NCBI GenBank assembly: GCA_007922225.1
Contig: ML679962.1
Coordinates: forward strand, 38,579,863 to 38,643,862
Source of the DNA: Emydura subglobosa
Lineage: Eukaryota; Chordata; Testudines; Chelidae
Direction of reading: 5' to 3'
DNA: 64,000 nt
In this document: one piece after another, positions 33,501-46,059 of the stretch
Layout: the number at the start of each line of letters is the position of its first letter
Numbering within the stretch: position 1 is the stretch's first letter
Program-made: the position numbers and the translations under genes
The notes under the pieces: generated by a model
Told to the model about the DNA's origin: nothing
Seen by the model: the letters and a program-made list of their open reading frames with translations, nothing else
The model's database searches: none

Positions 33501-35600
33501 GGGCCTTTTAAGGGCCTAAAAGAAGTGCTGACTTTGAGAGTCCTGCCTGAGCTGTACTCTTCTGTGGAGAACACAACAGCTCCAGTAAACCGAAACACAT
33601 CCCAAACCCCCTTTTACTGGTTAGCTCCCTGTCTCTGGATTAGCATTACGAATACAAAACTGCACCCTTTATTCATGGCTAACCAGACCCCAGAAATACA
33701 GTTTCTCCAGGAGAACTTCTGGCAACAGTTCACTAAATGTGACAAGAAATCTTGAGGATGGGACTGAACGGAGCCATAGTTCCTTACGCAGGGTAAAATA
33801 CACCTGGAGCGGATTGGGCCTGGGTTCATTTACAGCAGGGAAGCATGGCATTAACTCACCCACAGAGCTGCGGCGCCCGCTAACAAAGGCTCAAACTCTC
33901 TGGTGCTGTGACCAGCACAGGGCAGGATTTTCAGAAGTATCTAGGTGATTCTGAAGCACGTGTGCTTTGAGTGGACTTTGTACTGCTAGTCCCTTGGCTG
34001 CTTGTGAAAACATCCACCCTCCAGGAGTAAGAAAACTTCTTCATCACAAATAAAATGGCTGCGGAGCAGCACAGCTACGGAAAAGAAAACACTGAAAGCA
34101 AAACAAAGCGAATGGTTTCGCCAATTGTGGTGTGGGTGGGGAGTAGGAGGGGAGCTTGGCTCAGTTTTGTCAGAGTTAAAATTGCAGCCCCAGCCTTTCG
34201 GTTTCACAGTCACATCCTACAGATATTTTAAAAACGCTTTCAGAAAGAAAAGGGGAAACTGAGGCAGATCCACATGCATTTCTTGTCCAACGGGCTATCA
34301 CTGGATAGTGTCCCAGAAGCAGGCTGCCCTATGACACATGTAATCCACTTGCTCACACTGCCTCTGTTGGCATGATGTCAAATCAAAGATAGACAAGGAC
34401 AACCTGTAGTTAACACTGGTTCCTCTGTAGTGTCATGAAACCAACAACTGTCTGCCTTAAATTCATTCTCTTCTTGCACCTAGCCTTTCAAAAGTTCACC
34501 AATATGCCCTGGGTTCAAAACAGCTTCTGTGATTATTCCTGCTAGGGATCGCAAGCATGCGCTGGCAATACCTGAATGTCTAGTGTCCCGACATGTCGCC
34601 CAGCCCAGCTCTCTGGAAGGATGAGGGGTTGCAGGGGTTAAATGGAGGGAATTATGGCCCTCACTCCATCTTATACTGGCTGATTTACTCTTTTTTGTTC
34701 ATCTTGTCCAAGTTCATTTGAGGTCTATTAATTGTGTTCCTCAGCTTTGTGTATTCCTGCCTGCAAGTCTTAATGGCCCTTGTTCCTTCTCCCCTGTGAA
34801 GATGAAAAACACTGAGCCATTAAGACTTCCTCTACTCTTTTTCCAAATGTTACATAATTAAATGATTCTCCCTTCTTTGGCACAAAAGAGCTGGTTAGTG
34901 ACAGCATGTTCTTTTTGCTTCTGTAGGGCTATGTTTTCCCCGGACCTGTTGGACAGTTCTTTACTTTTGCTTCCGTCTTTCCTGTGACAGACATGTTACC
35001 TTAGAATTGCCAGCCTTCCCCCAAGCTGTGATGTGAATTCATGCCTTAGCACTTGTTTGAATGGATTCCTCTCTGCGCTGAGCCTTGTACACAGGCTAAT
35101 GCAATGGTGCATTTCCATTCTGACTGTGCCGTGTCCTCTCTGCAGGCCGCATGCCTCCAACATGTCCCGGGGACACTCTGCGCTCCGTGTGCCTGTGTGT
35201 TGGGCTAAATCGCAGCACTTGCAATGAGAGAATCTCTGCTTCCCAGTGACGGGCTGATGAACTCTCCCTTCCCCCTGGTGCCCATCAGTCCCCAGCTATG
35301 GCTCACTCCCAATATCCAGCTCCTCCACTCCTACACCACTGAGTGCCTCAGAAGAAATTCCCATCAGCCCATGGGCTTGCTCCACTACAAATCCCTTCTC
35401 CTCCTCCAGTCCTGCCCTCTTCCTGGGCAAGCCACGCTGCATCTCAACTCAGGCTGGCAATTCTAGCCACCAATTTGCCACATCCACCCCCTCCTAAATT
35501 TCTCCCCTCCTCCACCAATGAGACCAGCCCCTCCATCTCTTTCTCCCATTGAGCAACCCGTCCCCCTTCCTCGGACTCATCCATGAAGCAGCTCCCATGC
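33501..35600. other. unassigned non-coding DNA
   Basis: The sequence is mixed, with a pyrimidine-rich interval at 35260-35560. No domain-bearing frame or repeat terminus is supported. Confidence 0.4.
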
Positions 35601-35849
35601 TTCTTCAACTCCTTCTTCAAGATCCACTTCTACCCTAGTGACTACAGTGAACTGGCCACAGATAATAGCGAGGCAAGCGGCCAGTAGGGACGTTGGATAT
35701 TTAGCTTACGTTACACAGGTTTCTTCAATCCATACGTAAACCACCTGGCTACATACCTCTTGTCCATCTAGAGATGTGTCTAACCTACGCACATTTTTAT
35801 TAGCTGTCCTCCTCCCCCGCCCCTTTGCATTGCTTTACACACACTTCTC

Positions 35850-35955
35850 AGCTTGTAAGAGCTTTCCTCTCTTTGTAGAGCATCTAGCTCCATGAAGGCC
35901 CATTCCTGCTTTGGGCCTGTAAGTGTTACCACAATACAAATAATGGTAACACTAG
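35850..35955 (+). repeat. ancient LINE/SINE 3' tail
   Basis: The sequence cttgtaagagctttcctctc, then tagagcatctagctccatga, then accacaatacaaataatgg matches a dispersed old tail that appears again at 45775-45892 (plus) and in reverse at 41505-41585, 58572-58640 and 63340-63400. I infer a conserved 3' end shared by an ancient LINE/SINE pair; the exact family is not named. Confidence 0.5.
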
Positions 35956-38900
35956 CTTCTAGCCATTCACAGCCTCTACCATCACAGATTCATAAAGAAG
36001 CTCAACGCAAGTTTGGTTTTCAGCACGTACTTACATTCTGAAGAGGAGCGTGTTGGGGTGACAGCATGATTTATTTGCTGAAAGCATTAGTCTGGATTCC
36101 TCCTTTCCCTAAAAGCAAACATTTTTCACTGTTAAAAACACTGAATTGCCACAGATACATAAAGCTAGTCACCGTTAAGGCAGCTGAGCTCTTTACATGA
36201 GCCCTACAATTCTTTGACATCGTTTTAGGAAAACTACAGCTGTGGAATTTCCAGCACTCTAGAAATTAACTACAGCAGAAATGAAATGGCAAAACTCAGG
36301 GTTTATAAATGAACACATGACTGTTGGTTTATTGCAAGATAACTAGAACTTTTAACACAATCTCACAGAATTGGTGGAAGGCAAATTAGGTCCCAATCCT
36401 GAAATCCTCATTCATGTAATTTTGTTGATTTCAAAGGGACTATTCACATAAGGCCTAAATGTTTTAATTTCAGGGGGACCCAAGGAGACATGTAGCTGAG
36501 TTGGCCTTTCATAATGCCACAAGTCGACACTTTCTAGCCACGCATTAATGGCATTTAAATGAAGTGTCACATTCACTTGGGAAGCCATTGCAGCAGTTAT
36601 GGTTGTTACAGAACAATACTTCTAACCAGGTATCAGAGCCCAGTGTGCACAGTGCTGAACAGAATCACCGTAAAGAGACAATCCTGGTCTCAGCTGCTCA
36701 GTCTAGACTATAACGAGCATGCAACACTGTAAAACCTGGAACACCGCAGAGTAGCTCTATACGTCAGAACATATCCACACTGGTTAGGAATTAATATACA
36801 TCATTCTCAGTTGCAGGAAAATTCCTACTAGAATATCATAATGATCTAAATTAAAAATCTGTATTAAAATCTCAAAGGTGAGCATTCCCAGACTGGTAAA
36901 ATGGACACACAGTAGATATGTGCAGTGGTAAAATTCTGCACAGTTACTCTAATGTAAATCTGCAAGAGGTCATCTGACGTCAGTGCAATTACTCCAGATT
37001 CCCTCTTCTCCCTGTTTCCACCCCCAACAAAACAAAAAGAATTTGGCCCAGAGATTCATATAAAACAGAGCCTAGACTCTCATTCTTTGCATATCCTAAG
37101 CTCTACCAACTTCAAGGAAAGTTTTGAGTGAGCAGACCCATGATTTGTATTCGGCGTGAAGAATGCTTTGAAAATAACACTACTATTCTTCCTATCTCAG
37201 TTATTTCTCCTCAAAATGTGTCGTGATATTGTTACTTAGTCTATATTAAGACAGACATTTAAAAGTTACTATAAAATATTTTCTACGCATGAGGAATTTT
37301 TTTTTTTAAAGTAGAAAGTCACTATTTGACTAGCTACTGAAAAGTAAGCTTCATCAACAAAAATCCCTTAGAACAACAACTGTGTGAATTAATTCGGTTT
37401 TCTTTCCATTCACAAAATATTATTGCCCTCTCATTGGCCCTAGCAGTTAGTCAATATTCAAGGCATTGCCAGGCTGTTCCCATTAGGAAGACGAAGTGTT
37501 TATATGAATCAGGTATTTATTTGTGCAATCCTCTTTATTTACAAAGAATGTCCACAGAGTGCTGTTTTTCTGAACACAGTAGAAACAAACAGCAGTAGAC
37601 AGTTTCCTTGATTAGCGATCCAAACGTGCTTTTCCAGCCAGTCCGGGACCCCAAAGAAACTGTCTCTCAGCTTTATCCCAGGGCCATGCTCACACTGCTT
37701 TTGCCTCTCTCTCAGATACACGCACTTATGCACATGCACAACAAAGCAAACCCCTAGCCTTTATGTGTTTGAGCTAGTCCCAGCAAAACCTCTCAGACAA
37801 CATGGCTTAATACTGCTCAGGCTTTGCTCTGCAGTACAGGGTCTTGGGCGGTAGCTTCCATTGTACCCAGCTTTCACCCCATCTAGGGGCTTAATTGCTC
37901 CTCCTATTTAGCCTGAAAAAAGGGTTGTTAGCACATCCATCAGCTTTATCCAGGTCTGTGATTGATCTACAGATCAAAGACCTGCTTGAAGACAACGATT
38001 AACACATTTCAGCCTAACAATAGAATTTGAAATTTAGGAATGTAAAATAAGCATTTTATACACAGTATGTTTAATTATTTTATCTTGATTTACCTGTCAG
38101 AGTACTGAAAGGAAAGAAGCAAAAGGACAAAGTGAGTGTATATTGTATGGAAGGCTCAGAGAGTATCGTTATAGATGCAGAAAGGAGATGGAGGGGAAGG
38201 TACTGTACTGGTGGTCTTACATTAGCAATGTTTCAGCAAGCAGGAGAAGGTTGAAAGAGAGACACCCAAATTAATAACCATCTACAGAGGCATAAACTAG
38301 CTCGGAGACCTGTCAGAGATGTACCAGAACAAAACGATACTGTGCAACTGACAGCAGGAGAATGCAGTAAATAGAAACACTTCCGTGAACAATTGCCACG
38401 AAGGCTCAATACAAGACAGCAAAATGGATCTCTTACAGCAAGGCAGGAGAGTTATTACTCAGAAATAGTTAAATAAATGGAGACTGGAAAGTTCAATGAG
38501 GAATTCTTTTTCTGAATTTTCATACAAAATGAAAAACAGAGGGTGGCAGAATTGGCAGCATCTCCAAGTGCCTTATATCACCTTGCTCTAAGATCCTGAT
38601 CCAAAGCCATTCAAGCTAATGACCCTTGCGCATTGACTTCAGATCCGACCCTGGGGTTATGCTGAAGCAAGTAAAGTAGAATTTGAGCTTTGGAAGAACA
38701 AGAAAGAAAGCACAATTTTGTATTCTAGTCTACATCAGTTCTTCTATCATGCTGATCATCAGTCTCTGAGCTCTGTGTGCGCCTCACCAGCACAGGCAAA
38801 TCCCATATTTGGAAACCCAACTCAGCAGAGAAATGTTTGTGCCAGTTTAAACATCAAAACACAGGACAGAAATACATTGGAAAACTGGGTCCAGAAATGG

Positions 38901-39560
38901 AACTAACAGCTGGCTAAAGGCATTTAAAGCTAAGAATTCCTACCAATAGCTTCTCTCTCAGAAAAATTAAGAAATATAGAAAATAGATGAAGGAAGCTAA
39001 GAAAATTTATCAATGTAAACAGGGGAAAGATGTATCAAAACAAGAGTGTAGTGAAATACAGGTCTTTACCCTAAAATAATGTTAAAGGTCTGATCTACCA
39101 AGTGAACAAGTCAAGACTTGTTGAGTCAATTAAATCCTTGGAAAAGTTCTATTCACTTAAGGCTGGTTTCCTATCTCTAACTCAGGTCACTGCACGCCTG
39201 CTACTTTGCGACTTTGGGTTATGACATTTCTTTACAGAAAAGTGGAGGAAACGCTTCCTTATCAGATTGTCTCTTACCGGTAGGGAGAGAGAAAGGACAG
39301 GAATGGAAGCTGTGAAGACACTAAATGTGCTACTTTTGTTCTAGGCTCAAAGTCTTTCTTCACTGGCCTCACTTGCGGATCAAATTGAATCGCTAAATAC
39401 AAACAAACCCTAACTACTGGCGTTTATAATAATCCTCGGCATTTGGCATTTTACAAAAGTATTATTTCAGGAATGACTCTTTCATAAGCCAAGGTACGAA
39501 CAGCACATGGTTCTCAAGCTTGTCACTGCACAGAAAAGGATATCTGACAGTCACAGTGTG
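35956..39560. other. unassigned non-coding DNA with degenerate palindromic repeats
   Basis: Two decayed palindromic repeats are visible: 36395-36465 (cctgaaatcctcattcatgt ... gatttcaaagggactattca) and 36925-37045 (gttactctaatgtaaatctg ... cagtgcaattactccagatt). The rest is A+T-rich, gene-free sequence with no open frame worth noting. Confidence 0.45.
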
Positions 39561-39569
39561 CCTTAGGCA

Positions 39570-39690
39570 TATCACTGGGTAGTTAGAGCAGGTAAGTGGA
39601 TACCAGAACTGCTGGACTCAGTCCCTCCAGTGCCCTGCAATTCACAATCTCTCCATTTACCCATCTGCACAATGGGGTGATTGAGATCAC
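39570..39690 (+). mobile_element. MIR-like SINE
   Basis: A tRNA-like head (ctgggtagttagagcaggta, A-box-like), a B-box-like ggactcagtccctcc and the conserved tail word ctccatttacccatctgcac followed by aatggggtgattgag occur in MIR order on the plus strand. Strongly diverged. Confidence 0.5.
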
Positions 39691-40039
39691 GTGTGTCATG
39701 GGTTCTGTACTTGTAGTCATCGGCGGTTTTTGACAGTGGGTAGAAGGTTGTGATAGTATAGCAGGTCCACTTGGTGGCCGACCTGAATTTGCATTGTAGC
39801 CCCACACAAAGCTCAGGATACGATGGAGACCAGAGACTCTTAGAACTAAAGCTAGCAGATTATCACCGATTCCAAGAGTCCTCTGGGTGTTGGGAAAAAA
39901 CCAGTGTCATGAATTGTGAGGAAGAGAGAGAGAGAGCGTGCCAGACTGGTGAAGGGAGAAAGTCTGATCTAAAGCCCATTGAAGTCAACGGAAGACAGAG
40001 TGATCTGGGGGACAGGACAGAGTGGTGATGACTCCCCAG

Positions 40040-40110
40040 GGAAGCAGAGAAGCGGAAGAGAGGGCAAGAGAGGAGTTGTGGGGGAGGGGAGAGGAGAAGA
40101 CAAGGAAAAA
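40040..40110. repeat. purine-rich tract
   Basis: About 70 bases almost purely A/G on the plus strand (gaagcggaagagagggcaag and similar). Mirror-like purine tracts of this kind can adopt triplex structure; no specific function is implied. Confidence 0.6.
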
Positions 40111-41480
40111 CAGAATATGTAGAATGAAAGCAAAATCGCAACTCTACAGAGAAAGAGGTGGAGATGGCAGTGATGCCAGGGGCCCGGTGGGGCTAACATG
40201 CAGATCGCTGGCACATTGAAGGCTGGATACACCAATCCCAAGATCTTGGGAATCTGAGTTAAACGTTAATGATTTTAAGTGAGTCTCATTGCAAAATACA
40301 GGGAATTGGCTAACACAAGCTGACCCAGAACAGACATTTCTTACTATAAATCTGTGATGACGGCCTTATTTCCATGAACAACCATGAGTTGTCACATCTT
40401 TAGCATGGCCACCGAGCCCTAAACATACAACTTGCGAACCACACAGGGTGTGACCAAAGCCAGACTTTGCATCCCTTCCTCAGGCTGAGTAGCTCTTGCT
40501 GAAGTGAGCAGTCCCGTTGACGTTAATAGATGAGCGCAACATGAGCAAAGGTGGCAGAGCCTGGTCTTAAGTGCAAAGAAGTCTAGTCATTACACTTCCA
40601 CTCTGAGTAACATCTGCACTTACCAGCCAGGCCATATGCGGTCTGTTCCTGCACTCCGCCCGCTTTTACTGATGTCAGCTGGAGGTCAGTGACCTGCTAA
40701 CCTCAGTCTGAGTTGCATGTGTGGAGAGAGGACTGAAGGGGGCCTCAAGAGACAAATTTCAAATGACTGGATCCCACCACTGACTATTTCAGAAACATCT
40801 GCTTATCTGCTTCTATGTACGCATATGCAAGTGGGCAGCTGCATTCTCAAGATGCATGGCAATATACAGCATGCAGATGAAGGTGAAATACCTTAGCTCT
40901 GCATTTTAGGAGTATCTGTCTGCCTGCTTGATTCATTGATTATGGAGTCTGATCATTCTAAACTTCTAGATCAGCTTTTTATAGCAGTTAGTGTTTTGCG
41001 GATTTTATCAAACTGAAAATATTAGTAAATACTTAGAACTAGACCAGAGTGGCAGGCATTAATGATTTTTAATTTCAGAAGCAGGCTTCAGATCACAGCC
41101 CCAGTTAAACCAAAGTTAGCTTCTTTACACAGGTATAAATCAATTGAAGCTAGTCTGGATTTCTATTGGTGAAGCACAACACAGTCCAATCCTAAACACT
41201 CACTGAATTTTAACTCATGGGTACAGTTAGAAAAGCAACAGAGTTACTCCAGATTTACACCACTGCAGCTGAGGGCAGAACATTGTCAAAGCAGTCCTAA
41301 TATTTTGAACCTTTGTTTTACCCTGATTTTTTAAATGTAATATTCTTGGGATTAACGTCTGCTTTAAGGACGAAAGGTGCAAACTCCTCTTGATGTCTCG
41401 TCTGGTAACAAGAGCAGAATTTAACCTTGGATCTCTAGATATGACAATTGTCAGAAAGAGGGAACACTCCCCAGCCTGAT
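40111..41480. other. unassigned non-coding DNA
   Basis: It contains decayed palindromic-repeat half-sites near 41130-41280 (gttactccagatttacacca). No gene is recognised. Confidence 0.4.
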
Positions 41481-41504
41481 AATTATTACTCTTTGTTTAT
41501 GGCA

Positions 41505-41585
41505 GCGCCCACAACATACTGAACGTTCTCCAGGCATTCGGGAAGGAATGGCCTCTGCTCCGAGGAGTTCACAATCTAAGGCACG
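41505..41585 (-). repeat. ancient LINE/SINE 3' tail, reverse
   Basis: The plus strand reads ggcagcgcccacaacatact ... tggcctctgctccgaggagt, tcacaatctaag, the complement of the tail described at 35850-35955. Confidence 0.45.
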
Positions 41586-41739
41586 TGTCATTTGTTAACT
41601 GAACAAGCTGCCAGTGACATTTGCTGAGATTCCCAACCACCATAATAGATTGATGGACAAACCAAAACCAGACCAACACTGTGTAAAGATTTACTCTGGT
41701 AAACTTTGTCTTTTCTTGTAAGAAGGAGAGCAGTAGAAT

Positions 41740-43577
41740 ACGGACCCTGGACTTCAGAAAAACAGACCCTGACTCCCTCAGGGAGCTGATGGACAGGATC
41801 CCCTGGGAGGCTAATATGCTCAAGTGAAAGGAGTCCAGAAAAGCTGGCTGTACTTTAAAGAAATCTTATTGACAGCGCAGGAACAAAGCATCCTAATGTG
41901 CAGAAAGAAAAGCAAATATGGCAAGCAACCAGCTTGGCTTCACAGAGAAATTTTCGGTGAGCTTAAACACAAAAAGGAAGCTTACAGGAAGTGGAAGCTT
42001 GGACAGACCCAGGGAGAAGTATAAAAATACCGCTGGAGCATGCAGGGGTGAAATCAGGAAGGCCAAAGCACAACTGGAGTTGCAGCTGGCAGGGGATGTC
42101 AAGGGAAACAGGAAGGTTTCTACAGGTATGTTAGCAACAAGAAGGTCAGAGAAAGTGTGGGCCCCTGACTGAATGGGGGAAGCAACATAGTGATAGATGG
42201 TATGGAAAAAGCTGAAGTACTTGATGCTTTTTTGCAACTGCCTTCACAGACAAGGTCGGCTTCCAGACTGCTGCACTGGGCAGCATAGTTTGGGGAGGAG
42301 GTGAGCAGCCCTCAGTGCTGAAAGAACAGGTTCAGGACTATTTAGAAAAGCTGGACATGCACAAGTCCATGGGGCAGAATGCAATGCATTCGAGTGAGTT
42401 GGCTGATGTGATTGCAGAGCCACTGGACGTTATCTTTGAAAACTCGTGGCAATCGGGGGAGGTCCTGGATGATTGGAAACAGGTAAACATGGTGCCCATC
42501 TTCAAAAAAGTGAAGAATGAGGGCCTGGGAAACTACAGACTAGTCAGCCTCACCTCAGTCCACAGAAAAAATCATGGAGCAGGTATTCAAGGAATCCATT
42601 CTGAACCACTTGGAGGACAGGAAGATGATCAGGAACAGTCAGCATACAGTCACCAAGGGCAAGTCATGACTAACCAGCCCGATTGCCTTCTATGATGAGA
42701 TGACTGGCTCCATGGATGTGGGGAAAGTGATATACCCTCAGCAAGTTTGCAGATGACACTAAGCTAGGGGGAGTGGTAGATACACTGGAGGGCATGGATA
42801 GGATACAGAGTGACCTAGACAAATTGGAAGATTGGGCGAGAAGAAATCTGATGAGTTTCAACATGGACAAGTGCACTTAGGATGGAAGAATCCCATACAC
42901 AGCTACAGACTGGGGACCAACTGGCTAGGCAGCAGATCTGCAGAAAAGGACCTGGGGGTTACAGTGGACAAGAAGCTGGATATGAGTCAGCAGTGTGCCC
43001 TGGTTGCCCAGAAGGCTAATAGCATAGTGGGCTGCATTAGTAGGAGCATGGACAGCAGATCAAGGAAAGTGATTATTTGCCTCTATTCGGCACTGATGCG
43101 GCCACATTTGGTGTAGTGTGTCCAGTTTTGGGCCCCCCACTACAGTAAGGATGTGGACAAATTGGAGAGAGTCCAGCAGAGGGCAACAAAAATTATTAGG
43201 GGCTGGGGAACATGACCTATGAGGAGAAGCTGAGGGAATTGGGCTTATTTAGTCTGCAGAAGAGAACAGCGAGAGGGGGGATTTGATAGCAGCCTTCAAC
43301 TATCTGAAGGGGGGCTCCAAAGAGGATGAACTAGGCTGTTCTTAGTGGTGGCAGATGACAGAACAAGGAGCAATGGTCTCAAATTGTAGCGGGGGAGGTC
43401 TAGGTTGGACATTAGGAAAACGTTTTTCACTAGGAGGGTGGTGAAGCACTGGAATGGGTTACCTAGGGAGGTGGTGGAATCTCCATCCTTAGAGTTCTTA
43501 AGGCCTGACTTGACATGATTTAGTTGGGGTTGGTCCTACTTTGAGCAGGGGGTTGGACTAGATGACCTCCTGAGGTT
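41740..43577 (+). mobile_element. CR1 LINE with RT-core deletion
   Basis: The plus strand encodes, in several frames, the end of the endonuclease-RT linker (LRELMDRIPWEANM, SWLYFKEILLTAQEQ, PAWLHREIFGELKHKKEAYR), then RT fingers (42315-42600, VNMVPIFKKVKNEGLGNYR followed by LVSLTSV), then after a gap near 42730 the FADDTKLGG active-site box, the thumb (EKDLGVTVDKKLDMSQQC) and the ORF2 tail ([18 protein letters not shown] near 43435). The 3' end breaks off at GACCTCCTGAGGT, just before the usual CR1 terminus. Palm motifs A and B are lost in the gap. Numerous frameshifts make it inactive. Confidence 0.92.
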
Positions 43578-43579
43578 TT

Positions 43580-44482
43580 TGTATATCCTTTATGTCTCTA
43601 ACATTTAGTGAGATGATGCTATAAGTGCCTGTGTTCTTTTATGGAAAAGGCAGATTGAATGTTATGTAAATTATCATATGAAGAAAGCAAACATGCAGGC
43701 AAAAAGACCCTAACCAAGTATAGTAGAAAGAAAGCCTGAGACATGAGGCCAGGTATAACGGGCCTAGTGTAAGGCCTAAACTAAAGTCAGGCCCTGCTGA
43801 GATAAAGCAAAGGTAGCAACTGATACCTGCTTGCATGTTCACTGTCCGATACATGAACTTGGCAAGAACAGGGTTAGCATTGCAAAACAAACACTCCTAG
43901 GCATTAAGTATTACATAAACACATCGCAGACGGGTGGTACCAGAACACCCCGATACTAGATTTTGGTTACACACACTCCCCAAAGATGATACAGGGACAC
44001 GCTGATCCCTCTTAAAGATAAGGTCAGGATGACAGGGTGATGGATAGAGATGTTTTGATTGAACCAACAGGTATAAGGTAAAGGGTGGTAACTAACCACC
44101 TCAGAAGGGCAACACATAACTTGTTTGTGTCAGCGAATAGAAGAGGGTCTCAGGAGAGTGTCTTTGTCCAGTCAAGAGGGGAATGGAAAGTCCCACCATT
44201 CACTGAGCTGAATCCATTGCAATGAACATACATGTGCTAGTGTACCTGTAACCAGTGAGCCAAGGCATTAGGACCATGCTTTGTTGGCAATAAACCTGGT
44301 CAAGCACCTTCCCTACTAACCGAGTGTGGTCGTTTTGGACAGTTCAATCAAAGTCTGCTGTATGGGCTACCTGGCCAAAGACAGCGCAGCACACAGAGAG
44401 AGAGCGCGCACACACACGACTACCGCAAGTCAAATAATTAAAGATAAAATACTAGGTAAAAATATAAAAGTGGCGCCTGGAC
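43580..44482 (+). mobile_element. LTR-like segment with primer-binding-site-like end
   Basis: This non-coding segment starts directly after a truncated CR1. It holds an AATAAA polyadenylation signal at 44289-44294 and ends at TGGCGCCTGGAC (44471-44482), whose first seven bases fit the complement of a tRNA-Lys 3' end. The order promoter region, AATAAA, about 180 bases, then TGG... is that of a retroviral-type 5' LTR and primer site. No gag or pol frame follows, so it is a remnant. The exact TG start, the CA end and any target duplication were not identified. Confidence 0.4.
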
Positions 44483-45043
44483 TTCAAAGGGAGCAGTTAA
44501 GCCAACTCTAAGTGATTTGAAAATCCCACCCAGGGTACTCTTCATTCTTTTCACTTAATTCTGAGTTAAGTAAACTTTTAAGTCTATTTTATTAAAATAG
44601 GAACCACAAAAAGCTGCAATTTAGGCACATTTACCCCTCACTTTTGTTTGTGGGTAAGATTTCAGAAGCTCCAACTTTACTTCTGCAGTGATCACCAACT
44701 TTTCATAATCTTTCCATGTTTAGATTTCATCACCCAATGCCAACACTTTCTTTCCCAGAAAGTGTTCATAACCCTGGGAAAACTGGAGTTATTTAAAGAG
44801 CTGGCTAATTACGCTTTTCAGAGTTCTAGAACGGCACCAACTCCCTTTTTTGGTCAACTAGCATTTCCTGTCATTAAATTTTATTGCAACTCCCTCATTT
44901 TCCATGTTTGCACAATCACAGGAACTCCTGTGACAGATGGGTGGTTACATCCTCTGACAATCTAATACAGCATCCCAATCTATCTGTAACTGGTATTATT
45001 CTTTTGACCCCTGTGTGATGAATTACACAAAACAGGAGAAAGA
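44483..45043. other. unassigned non-coding DNA
   Basis: A+T-rich; a 105-codon frame at 44648-44965 has no recognised domain. Confidence 0.4.
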
Positions 45044-45148
45044 GCCTGATTCTGACCTCACATCAGTTTGATAGCAGTGTAATATTTTGCTTACTTCACT
45101 GAAGACACTTCTCACATACACCAGAGTAGATGTAATCAGAATCAGGCC
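45044..45148. repeat. palindromic dispersed repeat with perfect 12-bp inverted ends
   Basis: GCCTGATTCTGA (45044-45055) and TCAGAATCAGGC (45136-45147) are perfect reverse complements. Between them, cctcacatcag and ctcacatacaccag and an internal cttcactgaaga lie around the centre. This is the best-preserved copy of a short palindromic repeat that recurs across the window (for example 3930-4015, 7922-8015, 45270-45385). It has no coding capacity and is probably a very old non-autonomous DNA transposon. Confidence 0.7.
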
Positions 45149-45269
45149 ACAAAAGCTTGATCCTTCACCCATTTACTTCACTAGAAGCAGGATCAGGCCT
45201 AAAGATGCAAATGAGGAAAAAGAATGTGGAAGTGCAATTGTCTGCACATCTTCATGCAACTCTGTGTGG

Positions 45270-45385
45270 AAATGGCGTGAACCGCAATTCTCGCCTCACT
45301 TACACCAGATGAAACACCATGGACTTCAGAGAATTTACTCGAATCACATTGCTGTTAGTGATCTCAGAATCACTCACCTTGCAGC
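45270..45385. repeat. palindromic dispersed repeat, second copy in 350 bases
   Basis: It contains ctcgcctcacttacaccaga, a tggacttcagaga centre and gtgatctcagaatcactcac, the same layout as the copy at 45044-45148, more decayed. Confidence 0.5.
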
Positions 45386-45774
45386 TGGCGTGCTCATCCG
45401 GAACCTCTACCATTTACCTTTGTATGTTTTGTTACCCGTTCCATGACTCTGTCTAGTTTAATCTTCAAGTCACTCCTACCCCACATGGGTACATTAATAA
45501 AAGACTTCTTTCGTAGTTAAGCCTGCATCAGACGGTTCCATGTTTATATTAGCTTTTTACTTTCAAAGTTTAATACTCCTAAATCAATACATACGAAGGT
45601 ACCACTGAAAGAATTCAATTTAACAACAATTGATTACACAAGCCTTCTGAATAATGCATGGGTAGAAGTGACCTGGAGAAAAAGCCAGGTTTTCTAGTCC
45701 CTGAAAATTACATTTATAGAGGACTTCTTTACATTTTCTATGACTGTCTGTTACAGTCATCTACTGAGGTGCAT

Positions 45775-45892
45775 CTTATTATGCATTTGCAGAGTGCCTA
45801 GAACAGTGGGGCCAGCCTGATAGAGGCATTTAGGTGCCACTACAACAGAAGTGTTAAATAAAATAAGTAAATAAATAAATATAGCCCTCATC
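45775..45892 (+). repeat. ancient LINE/SINE 3' tail
   Basis: The sequence gcagagtgcctagaacagtg, gggccagcctga ... taggtgccactacaacagaa, then an (AAATA)-like run (45857-45881) matches the tail at 35850-35955 and preserves its A-rich 3' terminus. Confidence 0.55.
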
Positions 45893-46059
45893 ACTACAGT
45901 ACCAAGCACACTGCAAGTATTTAAAAAGAGAAACCATAACTCCTCCTTCCTGCCCAGTCTGTTGGAGAAAGAGCTTGACTCGCTCATTGGGCTTGGGTTG
46001 CACGTATGTGAAGAATTTATCAAGAGACTGCAACATAAAAAACAACAAAAACCAAAACC

